A stretch of DNA of 64,000 nt from Callipepla californica brunnescens (lineage: Eukaryota > Chordata > Aves > Galliformes > Odontophoridae). The position numbers and the translations under genes are program-made. Shown in pieces: positions 23,078 through 35,618 of this stretch. Where the stretch lies: positions 38,879,502 through 38,943,501 of the forward strand of contig JALIRH010000004.1 of the NCBI GenBank assembly GCA_023055505.1. The letters run 5' to 3'. The number at the start of each line of letters is the position of its first letter. Position 1 is the stretch's first letter. The notes below the pieces were generated by a model. The model did no database searches, was not told the origin of the DNA, and worked only from the letters and a program-made list of their open reading frames with translations.

Positions 23078-26000
23078 GAAAAAGGAAATTGTGATGATAG
23101 AAATTTAGAAGACAAAAGAAATTCAACTATCTTGTTCTTTTGTTCATCTCTGGCTCTTGAGTGGACCGACCAATAAATCTTTTGAAAATCCTTCACTGGG
23201 GAAAGAACATTATCAGTGAAATCCACACATGAACTTAGTGAACAAACTCCTTTCTATCACGTAAAAGGACCTGATGTATTTGTTGATTAAAAAGGGAAGG
23301 GAGATGCTGCTAGCAAGGCAGGTTCTTATCTACTCCTTCTGGTTACCACAGTTCAAGAGAAAAAAAGGTAAAGGAAATCCTCATCAGATTAAAGAGAAAC
23401 AATTTTGAAGTGAATTTATTTTGGACAACACCAATGAACATCCTATTTTGTGTGTTTTGTTGTTTTGTTTTATTTCTTGCTCTAATTGAAGAAAATTATG
23501 GGGCAAAGTTTGTCAGTCTGTAGGTTTTCTGCAAGGGCAGGTTCACTGCCACTGTAAAGCAGCTTAGTAATTTTTTCTGCCCTATCTGGGGATAACTTGA
23601 GCAACATGCAAAGCTACTCTTATAAGTGACATTCTTTGTTTCACTCATCTAGCAGAGCGATGTGACAGTGCTCAGTTTCACTTCTGATTTTTTGCTGTTC
23701 AAAGAGGAAAGTTCAAGGTCACCAGTTTTAAGACTTGAGGCAAGACTCTCTAAAAAATGGCGTTGAGAGCTAGAAAGGAGAGAAGAGGGAAACACCATGG
23801 AACACTCAGAAATCATGGAATGACTCTTACCATCAAATGGACTCAAAAGCCTTTTTTACCACTGAATTTCCTGCAGTGATAGGGATGCATTAATGCCATG
23901 TTGTGTTCACAATTAAATGAATACATTATCACATTCTAGCAGGACCTCCTTCAGATGCCTGAGGGCATTCTGGCCACCAGTGTCCATGAGACAAGGGCTT
24001 TATAATGGGAGGTGGTGAAAAATCTTGTCTCTTTAAGATGGCAGTCCTGACCTGGGGGAGATGGTAACTCCCCACATGGAGCAGACACAGATATGTACAT
24101 CAGAACACTCACTCATTTCTTTAACCAAAATTAAGAAGAAAAAAAAAAAAAGAAAGAAAAAGAAGATAATACAGAGTTTAAAGAATTACAAGAACTTGAA
24201 TCAAGACAGAAGAAACCCAAACCCTTAGATTTCACCTCAGAAACAGTGATGTTTGCCACATTCTCAGCTCCCTCAGACTCCACTGGAGGAAGTGGGAAAG
24301 GGAAGCCCAGCAGATTTTGGATTAGCATTATGACTCTTAGTGGGGAAGAATCTATTTTGCAGTCATGAAATCTGCCAAAATAGAATCTTCATTTCAGATA
24401 AATAATGCAACTCGTTTTTGTTGGCTTTTGTTTTGTTTTTGTCCAGACCTCTCAAGGCTTCTCCAGTGCAAGCTGGTGGATCTCAGCTCTGCTCTGATCC
24501 CTTGCTGTTCCAAGGAACTGAGCCCAGGCATCAAACCACTGATAGCTCCCATACAGGAGCCGCTGCCTCCCCGTATCCCAGATGCTTTGGTGCCTGTCCT
24601 TGGCTACACTCCAAACCACAGCTGCCCAAAAACCATTTCCAGCAGCTTCTGCTCCTGCTTGGCTTGATCATCTGCCGTGCTGGGCAGCATGCTTACAGTC
24701 CCACAGCCTAGATACTTACCTCGTACGTGGTGCTCTGTGGCTGTGTGAAACCCACGGGCTGGAATCAGTGAGCTTGCTTGCAACATTCAGTGCTGCAGTG
24801 CCCAGATGTAGGGGCCTGGCCCAGATGGTGACTCAGAGACATCAACTAAGCTGTCACATAAGAGGGCAGGACCTTATCCAAAGCTCCCAATGCAGGTGGT
24901 GCACACTGACTCTTCAGAGGAGGCAAAAGCAGAGCTAAAGTGCTATTCTCTGAGGGAAACCTGCGCTGGTGGAGCATAGGGCAGATCCCTCTTCTCTGTC
25001 CCCTCCAGCCCCACCACCAGCATCCTGACTGCACAAGAGCAGAAAACTGGATTAGGTAACCCTCTAAAACCCCATCAGATCTAGGTATAAGAGACATCTG
25101 GACATCTTGCTCTCTCTTTTTGTTTCCTCCCTTGCTGAGCCACAGGGAGTTAAAATGAACATTTTTGAATTTGGGGGTTGTTCCTTTTTCACTCTCTTAC
25201 TCTTACAGGTTAACTGGGACCCATCCACTTGTAGAGGTAAGGGAGAAACTCCCTTATGTATTGGTGATCCTTACTCATCTAAATATTTTGACAGGAGCCC
25301 CATGGAGTGCAGAAACAACAGTACTGGCAGCAGCTCCCACTACTGACTCATCCTGTAGGCAGAATCTTGTGGGGACGAAAATAGAGAAAACTTTCAGAGC
25401 TGCTCATCTGATTGACACATCCCTGAAGCGGGTGTCAGGGTCACACGTAAGTGCCACAGGAGATCTTGGGCCCATCCTAAAAGACAAGAACAGCCTTGGC
25501 CACCTTGCTCCATACCAGTTCAATTTGGATTTGAAGACATTCTCGGTTGAGATGCTTTAGCGGGTGGCTGCAAAACCTCAGAGTTCTCATGTGAGTTCAT
25601 TTCTGTTAGGAACTGCTGTGATCCAGGAGAACAGTGACAGCTGCCCGTGCATGTGTCTTCTTTATCCCTGGGCTGGGCAGTAACCTTGTGTGGCTCTGCC
25701 CAGTTGGGCAGCAGTGAACTACCAACCACCACCTTACAAAAGCCCATGAGGTCAATGAGCTAGAGGTGTTTTCCACCTGTAGTACCAAAGGTGTGAAAAA
25801 AGGTTCATCTTTCTTGCTAAAAATGGTTGAACCAATTCAATTAAGTAAGGTATGGTCAAAGCAGTCTCCCTGAATTCATCTTAGATCTGTTTGCTTCCTT
25901 CTATACAGCCTATTGTAAATTTAGAATGTTGGTATCTGGTCTAGAAATTAAATACTGAGTTATCTGTTTCTCTAGCCAGGGATGATTTCATATCGGGCTG

Positions 26001-26732
26001 TCCCCTTCATTCCTCTGGCAGCCCAAGAGCCTGTCCTCACACGTGAGTAGCACATTGCATCATTTGTACTTCAAGATCAGAACCTGAATTTTAGAGCTGT
26101 GGTTGTAGTGGCTGTGCTAGTAATTAACACTTTGCCTTCAGGTCTGAATTGCCTCATTAGTGATCTCCCTTCTTAGAGACACATCACAGGATATTACTGC
26201 CTGTGCAAACATCTAATACCTCAGTCTGACAAGACCTTCTAGATCTAAATTCATAATTATTTCCACCTTGGGCCTGACCCTGCTTTCCTAACACAAAGAA
26301 CAGCCCCACCTGATTTGTAACTTTGCTCTCCTGGCTTCAGTGACTTTAATTAAGTGTAGCACTCAAGTGTGTTTCATACTGAGGGACTGTAGATGCAGGT
26401 AAGGCCTAGCAGTGGACTCAGCAGGGAGGGGACTCTGGTTCTGAAACCAGAAGTGCTGCTCATGGGATGACTACTGCAGCCATTCACCTTGTGGTAAAAG
26501 CCATAGCCAAACACAATTAGGGTGCTGTTATATTTGTACCACAGGCTCTGTCAACATCCAGTGTTTGGGAAAATGGGCCTCTGATCCCTTATGCAACATA
26601 AATAAACAATGAGGTTTGCAGCTGGCTTTAAACATGCAGGATTGCACTGTTTGACACTATTAGTATCTGAAACAACTGGTCCTCATAGTCAGCATTTTCT
26701 TAGAGAAAAGCTTAACAAGGCTGCCTGTTCTT
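23078..26732. other. Intergenic, upstream of ASB2
   Basis: No coding exon recognised. There is a purine-rich A/G run at 24137-24170. Overlapping open frames on plus at 24.4-25.6 kb show no family resemblance. An untranslated ASB2 beta exon and promoter may lie here. Confidence 0.55.
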
Positions 26733-26995
26733 CATAGAATCATAGAATAGCTTGGGTTGGAAGGGACTCCAAGGATCAAGTTCCAATTCCCCTGCCACAG
26801 GCAGGGCCACCAACCTTCAGAACTGGTACTAGTCCAGGTTGCCCAGGGCCCCTTCCAACCTGGTCTTGAACACCTCCAGGGATGGAGCACCCACATCCTC
26901 TCTGGACAGCCTGTTTCAGCACCTCTCCACTCTCTCTGTGAGAAACTTCCCCCTGACATCCATTCTAAACTTTCTCCCCTTAGTATTAACGCCTT
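26733..26995 (-). mobile_element. CR1 LINE 3' end, minus orientation
   Basis: Starts with the inverted tail 'catagaatcatagaat', then 'gggttggaagggactcc' and the inverted ORF2 end ('ccacatcctctctggacagcc', 'tctgtgagaaacttccccc'). It is a 5'-truncated copy, and the right end is approximate. Confidence 0.93.
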
Positions 26996-29900
26996 TGGTA
27001 GACCTCAGGCAGTGAAACATTCAGAATTGCTTCTTGCCATCATAGGAGGGTAGCAGTTGAATGATGAGGTCATCAGGGAGCAGAGCCAGGGACTCTGCCT
27101 ACCTTCGTTCTTCGTTTACCCCAGTCAACTTGTAACTCTATGCAGAACCTCAGCATTTATGGCACAGGGCATGATAGACTACATCTAAAAGAATATAAAG
27201 ACTTGGAGAGGCTGTAAAAGGGGGAGAAGAGGAGAGGTTTGCCTGTTTTGCTTTTTGCAAGGTGTGTTTGAGCCCCAGGTTCTGTGGATACCACTCCCTG
27301 TGTTTGTTTTTACTTCTGGAAGCAGCAGGAGTACACAGAGGGAAGGTAAACACAGCTGGAAGTCTTTCCAGAAAGCCATATCTACAGTTCAGCCCTTACT
27401 GCTCCATCTTTCAGGCCAGATCCTCTGCTGACAATGGGAACTAGACCAGTTTACAGCACTTAAAGTGTTCGTGTTTTTGCTTCATTTTAGGACAGTTTCC
27501 AGATAAATCTCTAGAATTTTTTGAAGTAAATTTGTTAACTACTGCTAGAAGACAAATGATGTTTCAAAAACAGACACATTTTCAGTGCCCATCATATTTG
27601 TCAGAGTTTGGGCACTAGAAGAACAACACCTCATGCTGTCCAGCTGTGGTAACAGGCAAAAACATTTTGTAATGACAGCTCGTGCAAACCGGTCAAGTTA
27701 CAGTTCTGTGCTGGAGAGCAAAGCCAGGCATCCCAAAGGAATCTTCTGAGCAAACAAGTCCCTCATTCGGCCCCAGCTGTCAAAACAGGTCACCTATCAG
27801 TCTGGCATGTGTTATGATGCCATCAAGTTTCTGATTCTGTGCAAATTCTTCACTGAAAATGAATACACCTGCATGCTTTTATTTTATCTCAGAAAGTGTT
27901 AATTCACACAGTAATCACTGCAATATTAACTTTGTGTTGTACCACCCAGAAATTTATAACTGAAATAAATAATTTGCTGATGTCATCTTTTTCCTTTGCT
28001 ATGCCTTGCGTGCTATCATACCTTACAATATAATTGTAACAACAATAATTATTTCTGGGTAAGCTTTCTATGGGACAAAGATAAAAGCACCACTGATAAG
28101 TAGAAATAAAATGAGGAAATGTCAGAGCTACGATTCTGCTTAACTCCAGAGAGAGTTTTATAGCTTATGCGGAAAGAACAACAAGAAAAAATCCAAACCA
28201 AAACAACAACAAAAAAAAAAACCACAAAAGGAAACGACAAACTTAGAAGACTTTGTTAGGGTGTTCAGTACAAACTGCTACAGGAAGAAGTATTTGCATA
28301 GACATAGCAAACTGACAATGAAAATGCTAAGTAAAATCAAAACATGCACACTTATGTTACCTTTTTGTTCTGAAATAGACGAGTTATGATACTGTTGAAA
28401 TTAGTTATCTTCTTGGTAAAGTCTTAATTCAGAAAATCTTCATTGGTATTCATCTCCCTGCTTTGCCTGGATGTTTCGATCAACTGCAGGACAGCTTTGA
28501 AACACTCTCGCTTTGAAGCCTGGAGTTTATTTCTGGATCACCCCATGATCAGCGAATACAAGCCAAAATATAAGTTGTTCTGAATCTCAGATTTCCTGCT
28601 TGAAGATGCACTGCAGAAACTTTTACCCATTATAAAGTTCTTCTTTGTTGCATTAATGTGAGGAACTTCACTTCATCAAGCATCCTGTAGCTAAATGACA
28701 CAAAGCTGACCTTTCTATTACATCATTATTTATTGTCCCTGACAAGTAGACCATATATGGACATGTTTCTGGAACCAAAAGAAAAAAAAGAAATTTCCAT
28801 ATAATTTTGAAGTAAAATAAGTTGTCCTGTAGAGTTTTATTTAATTAGGGAAAGGAAGTTCAATTTACTTTCACTTCAGCTACTTATTAAATGAATGAAG
28901 CAAACAGTACTGTGGGTATTTACTTATATTTTACAGTGGCTCATGTATTTTTAAGGTAACAAGTTCAACACTTCAGAATTCCAGGGATGACAAAAGCAGC
29001 TGTGAAGTTTTTTTCTAGAAGTATTTATAAGGGATTATTACTAGAATGGTACTGCTCTCAAAACACTTAAAGGTGGAAGATGACCCTCTGTCAGACACCT
29101 TGAGGTTTCAATTATGAAATGGCAGCCACTGTCCCCAGATCTGTGTAAGGCAAACTGGCCAAGGAAGAGATAATCTTCACACAACGAAACTATCAAGCAC
29201 ATATTGGAGAGCTGACACTGTTGGATTAGCTGGAACGTGAGAAAAATCTTCAATTTGGGACTGTTACTTCGTAACTGTCCAGCTAATGCTGTGAATAAAG
29301 TATAACACAGTATAATATAGAATCAAAAGAACATCTATTCTTTTTAGTTGAGCTCCTAGTTCACTAATTCATGTGGCAAAACTTTGCATGTAAATAGAAC
29401 AAAGCCTAGATCACGAGAGGTCTTGCTTCCTTTCACAATACCTTGTTGAGCCTCAGCTGTGCTCACCCTACCACTGTGTAAACAACCCCATTGGGTGTCT
29501 TAGCAAGAGCAGTCTGGAAGGGAAACAATTTAGGAAGACCACAGCGTTTTGCTCATATGTGTTCCCTTCTCAGTCACTCTTTTTACATTTAAGGCCTTTC
29601 AGGACCAGCATCATTCCTTCTCCATGCCACTCCTTAATCTGACACACTCCAGCACAAGATGATGGCCATTACGTGACACATTCTCTGCTGCCCACAGAAT
29701 GGTCTGCCCCTCATCTCCAGTACTAGGCAGTTGCTTTCTCCAAAGTAAAGAACATTCAGCAGTTACTGTGGCAAAGTAGATTTGGATGAGGACACCAAGA
29801 GAGTGTGAAACTCCTACACGATGACAGCATGCCAGCCAACCCTCTATGACTTTTAAACAAAATCCAGCACTTTTTTTCCTGATATTACTTTAAGATTGTC

Positions 29901-32900
29901 TTGGCTTAAATCCAAGATTGAATATCTCCCAGATTTAACCCTTCTGCTTGCCTTTGGGCAGGCTCTCATCAGATCCACACCCTTGGCACTCCTATGGCCT
30001 CTGTGTGATGACTCACTGAGCCCAAGGAAAAATGCTGATACTTCACTGTAGGTTCACATCTGGCAAAGGCATGGTTGCCTGAATCTTCCACTACAGGTTG
30101 TTTGATTAGAAAAAAAGACACTGGGCTCAAGGTCTCAGCAGCTATGAACACCGCAGGTGCTTTCTCATTCACATCTTGCACTTTGCAATTCGCTCTCTCA
30201 AGTTCCTGGGTTTCCTTATAATGTTCAGTGCACTTTTCTCTCACAGAATCTGTGAGAGTCCTGAAACAAATAAGAAATGATGACCATGTCACAGTAAGAT
30301 GTTGTCCATGCCATGCCTTTCTTCAGCTTTAACCAGATCAGACCCTTCCAGTTGTGGGGCATATCAGATGTTTGTGTACGTTCAGAGAGACATGCAGGAC
30401 ATACAACGTGAACTGGCAAGTGCCACAGCTGGGTATCTATTTTACCTACCAGCAAGGAACAGGGCTGTAGCCTCTTCCCCACTCCAACAAGCCAAAAGCC
30501 ACAGTCTGGCAGGTAACGGATCAGGACTGCCAGATCTAGCTGACACGTGGGACAGAAGCTCCAACATGGAGGAACAACCATGCAGGAGCTGCTTGAATGC
30601 ATGTCTCACTCAGTGCATTAAAGTGCCTATTGCTGGAGGAATGCAGCACTGTGGGCAACAGGGATTTGTTGTATTTGGAGCACCAATGAATGCTGCTGCA
30701 CTCTTTTCCAATAAAATCACAGGACTCTGTTTCAGAAGTTCTATTTTCAGATACGGTTTTGTCTTCAGTAAATCATTTAAGTCCTCTGAGTCTCATCTGC
30801 ATTACTGGAGGGGAAATAGTTGAACATATTATCTTCAGAGATGAATCCAGAAATTCTCAGAAAGAGGAAGCCAACAAGACTACTTATATGGATAGAGATT
30901 GACAAATAGGCCTTTATTTAATCACTACCTGTGAAATACTTCAATATACTGAGAGGAAGACCTCATAGAAGTTTGAAATATTGCTACAGAAATGTAACTG
31001 TAGGGACGTTAAATCATACATTTGAAAGTTGATATTTTTTTGCAATAAAACAATGTTGTGTCTTTATTACAACACATCCAAAGCATAATAATAACAATCA
31101 TCATGATTTATTAGCATTGCATCAGATTTGTTAATATTTCCTCTGGGACTCACTGAATGTGCATTTTCAGCTTAACCCCAAGACATTCCAAGAGATTACA
31201 AAACATCACCTGCAAAAATAAATACATAAAATCATATAATTTTCTGGGATAGACTTCAGACTCAAACGCTGCATATTAATTCTGTTTGCTTTCTCTTTAA
31301 ATAGAAAATGGTGGAAATAGCCAACTCACGCTGGCGGGGGAGTCAGCTGGGGTCTCACAAGCAGGGAGCAATAAAAAAGAGTTCAGTCTGAGAGAAGACA
31401 AAGAGCAACCATGTAAAAATAGAATACGGCTAAATGAACAACAATTTTCCCTTTATTCTTTGTGTTTCCTAAAAATAGACAGCAGAAATCAGGTTAGGAA
31501 AGTGCCTGTAACATGTTTTATTTTTGGATTTTTTCACAGCCCCTACCTCCATTAGTCAACCTAAGTAACCCTTCAGTTCTTCAAAGAGCTGCTTTGTATT
31601 AAATGAATCAAGCAACTGAAGTTGATGAAAAAGCAAAGTTTGTTTGTCCATCTGAGGAGACCAACAATCTTGTTACAGACTCACTCTGTGTGTGAAGCTG
31701 GCAATAGATTTGGCATCACCTGAAGAAATGCAGGTGAGAACGTACATTAGCACTAATTATTCTCAGCCTTAGCCTGTAACTTCCAACAAGCAACTCTGCT
31801 ACACCCAAACACTTGATTAGTGTATGTATGCTCTGAGATCACGAAAATATTGAGTATTCATGACACTAAGAATCCCTGGGCAGAAGGCACTGGTTCCAGT
31901 AGATAACCATTTTGCTTCTGCCTGTTGTTCATACATTAAGTTTTGAGCATATAGAGGTAGTAACTGTGGAATACACACAGATATAAGGCACTATATGATC
32001 CAGCCAAGGAGACCTCTTGCCTTCTGCAGTTGCACAGCAGCTATGTGATTAGGTTCCTGTTGACAATATTTTCTTGTGTTTAAAGGAAAGCAATCCCCGT
32101 AATACCTTGCCAAAGAACAGCATAAAGAACAGCACACTGATCCACGTGTTAAGTACCCTTTCATTGTCCCTGTCTGAGCTTTTTCACTGTAGAAAGGCAG
32201 TGAGGTATTTTGGGTGGTACAGACCTTGTGACATTGTGAGTACAGACCCAGGATACACACTTCTGTATCTCTGGCAATCATATTCCAGTAAGCAGAGCTT
32301 TCCTTTTCATTCAGTGTTGCCACGCTTTGCTTCCATCAGACACTCCCAAAGATTAAATGCAAATGCCAGAGGCAAAAGCAACTCCCCCATCCCTCCTGCT
32401 GTACAACCCATGTTCAAATAACAAGGAGACAGAAACTCCCACAGGGGAAGACAGCTTCAATTTCAATTTCCTTTGCAAGAATTAATGATTGCTTTGGCCA
32501 CAGTACCTTGAGAGAGACAAGGAGCCAGAGGCACTTGCATGGGAAAAGGTGCAGAGTGCCACACATGCCCAGGGATAAGGAATACAATACAGAGTATTCC
32601 TTGCTGACTTTGCTGCCTCAATGCTTCACTGTTGCAAATATTTAGGTGTATTGAGTTGACTCTACTAAGAAGATAATTGCCTTTTCAGGAGGAATTTAAC
32701 CCCCTCCAATGGCTCCCGACTCTCAGCTGTAAGTCAGGGTGCAATTTTGCACAGTTTACAACTGCCTCTTCACAGAAAGATTTAACATATCAGAAAAACA
32801 AAAATGAAGCCACCAATTCTCTAGAAACATGATATGATCACCAAGGGGAACATGCCATACTAGTGCCCCAAGCCCCATTTGAGATATCTGATGGCTCAGC

Positions 32901-35464
32901 CCAGAACCTGCCCTGCCAGTAAGGTTTGAAAGAGCCCTCAGTGACTGCACTTCACTGCCTATCTGCAAATGTCATCCTAAGGTCACATCCGCTGACTCAA
33001 ACTGAAAGAGCAATCACTCAGAAGAGAACATGAAATCCTAATACAGTGTGAATGCAACCTGAAGACTACATAAACAAATACATGTTCCTTGGAAAAAGGG
33101 GGAAAGCACAAACATTATCTTTTAGTTAACCTTTGTTGTGCAAATATCATTTATTTTATGATATAATACATGTTTGTAAGAATTCTAATGAAAGTGTTCT
33201 CTTTTTCTTGACCTTTACAAAATCCACAGAATTCAGAAATGTTGCTGCAACCCCTCTGCTTTGAGATTTTGCAGAAGAACAAAAGGACAAGAATGGCAAC
33301 ATGAAGCACAAGAAAAGGTCCTGCAAAAACAATGACTCTAAAACAGCAGTGGTGGAAAAGTCAAAGAGATTTTGATGGGAAACTAGCTTTCCACAATTTT
33401 TAAAGTAATATGTGGAAATATACAATGGGAACTTCTCCATTTTATCCCATTTTGAGTAATTTCAAAACAATCTCCCTCTGTTAATTTATGTTTTTTGATT
33501 TTTTTTTTTTTGGTAGCATCTATGTCCATCTAAATCCTGTTGGTATCCAACTACTGTGACTGCTGTATGCAAGAAGATCTGCTGTAGTGATCTCTTCCCC
33601 TTCACCCAATGGCTTGAGAACAGGGTAGATAGAGATTTGCCTTTATTTTACTAATCTTATACAGAAAAAGCCCTTGAAAAACAGAACAGGCCCTATCTAA
33701 ATTCACCAGCTTGCAAAACATACATACCTTTCAGCACGGTGAGGTTCAAGGAATTCATTTTCGACTTTTCATGTGCCAGGCTACTGCAGTGGAGGCAGAG
33801 TGAGACCCTGCTGTGCACAGCTGCAGGAGAATTGGGTAGCTTTGGCTCTTTAGGATGAGCTCCAGCCTGGATTGGGACAAGCAATGGCACTATGTCCACT
33901 GCCGTCAGGCTTGCCAACTCAAAGCAAGGGACAAGCTGTCATCCCTATTGACTCACGCCATATAACACCGGCCTGTTCCCCTGCATAAGCTAACCAAGCA
34001 AGGGAATCATGGCTTGCTTTGCAGACGAGAGCAGCCAAAGAACCAGAATAGACTGTGCTAAAGTACACTGCACCATGATCTCTATTTACCTAGTGCTGTT
34101 TTTTCAGTATGGTCAAATTGAAATCTAATAACTACAGTATTTAAAGCTTTGATAAAATTATCTCTCTTTTATACTGTCATTGAAATTGTTTAGCTGTCCT
34201 GCACTGACTGCTTTGAGCACACACGAGAGATTTCTTACTCCTTTAAGTTCAAATCACAGTGCAACAGGTTTGTTTTGTAGGGTTGACATTTAATTATTTG
34301 CCCTACTTCTTTCAGGTTAAATTTAGACCTAAATTTAGGACAAGTGTCTGGACAGAATGTCATATGACACCAGTGTATATCTCTTGCTCAATATGCCGTC
34401 CAAATATGTAGCATTCAATTCAGATAAAAATAACCGTACGCTTACCTAATTCAGCAGGCTGCTGGACTCTGATGAGGTGGTAAGCAGACAGGGCAATAAT
34501 AAGTCACCAGTATTTTGAGGGAAGAGACATCACTACAGGCAAGAAGATAGAAAAAAATCCTTTCCTGTGTTAGCTCTCTTTTCAAGAAGTATTTGCTGTC
34601 TTGTAGTCACTTACATATTACAGACTAGGTTATCGTAAAAAGAGTGAGAGCAAATAAATTACAGTGGAACTGTGAAAAGAATTGTGTTCTCTTCCCACCC
34701 AAGTGAGATATCTCTCATTCCTCAAAAGCAGTGTTAACTGACAGTTCAAACTCCTACCCTAAGATTAGAAGAGGGCAGGTTCCTTCGCCATTAAGAAATG
34801 TCTTCCTAGTGCACAGTCTCCCAAAACACAATAGGGCTTGAAGATGCCACTCTGTGCTGCTGAGCCAGGGAGACCCAGACCTCCAAATAAAGCATGATCA
34901 GTTCTTGAGTCGTGTTTAGAGATCACAGCTCCAGGGAAAACCCAAGCATGCGATAAAAATAGAAAGTTAAACATTGGAAAATCTGTTTAATACCTTTTCA
35001 GATAAGATGAGAACAAGCATGACAGCAGAGATGAAGGCTGGAGTAAGGAGGCAAATTTCAGCCAAGTTGCCTTGTTGATAAGAGCTATCAAGACATGTAG
35101 GATGTATTTTCTTCACTTAAGCTGCTTCAGTTGTGCTTCAGTCCTTTGGCATTTATGTAGTCTCACCCCACCAATAAGGGCAGGTTAAGGTATTTTTTTC
35201 TGGGCGTTGGGGTTGCAGGCATTGCTGTCTATGGGTAATGATCACAAACTGTCCTTACCACCATGCACTGGGAATGCCAAGGGTAGCTTGCACTACTGCC
35301 CGTCAAGCCAGGAACTGGTTTGCTCCCGTGGGAGCTGAACATAGAAAGGATTTAGTTTCAAGGGATTAGAAACAGGATACAAGCAGATCCCTATGCAAGC
35401 AGATCTCTGGGTCACCAGGCCAAAGCTGGCCCAGCCCAGCCAGAGGAGATTGGTGCCCAGCAGT
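26996..35464. other. Intergenic, no gene recognised
   Basis: AT-rich sequence. The longest open frames (for example 30299-30823 plus) have no recognisable domain and are within what chance gives. Possible muscle-type regulatory motifs at 31.4-31.7 kb are listed separately. Confidence 0.55.
31413..31736. promoter_or_regulatory. Possible muscle enhancer: MEF2-like sites and paired E-boxes
   Basis: A perfect MEF2 consensus CTAAAAATAG lies at 31469-31478 and a one-mismatch version GTAAAAATAG at 31413-31422. Two MyoD-type E-boxes, CACCTG (31717-31722) and CAGGTG (31731-31736), lie 14 bases apart. The cluster is 8.4-8.7 kb upstream of the ASB2 beta start. Motifs this short also occur by chance. 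Confidence 0.3.
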
Positions 35465-35618
35465 TGCCCAGTCGCTGATGGGTGCATGTGTGGACTTCAT
35501 GGGCTGTGTGTATGTGATCCTGGGAAGCCTGCTCTGGGTGGCCCTGCTTGAGCTGGGGGTTGAACTAGGTGGACCCAGGGCTCCCTTCTGAACTCAATCA
35601 CTCTTTGATTCTGTGATA
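35465..35618 (+). mobile_element. CR1 LINE 3' end fragment
   Basis: Includes 'ctgctctgggtggccctgct', 'gggggttgaactaggtgga', a 'cttctgaactcaatcactc' segment and the tail TTGATTCTGTGAT. Plus orientation, diverged, left edge approximate. Confidence 0.82.

Noticed and set aside
24365..25560. Several overlapping open frames on plus upstream of ASB2
   Set aside because: Frames are mutually overlapping, show no conserved motif and do not resemble OTUB2. The short stretch near 25209-25236 has acceptor- and donor-like edges but is too small to call an exon.
30299..30823. 174-codon open frame on plus
   Set aside because: No recognisable domain, overlapping frames open on the opposite strand, and roughly one frame of this length is expected by chance in 64 kb.
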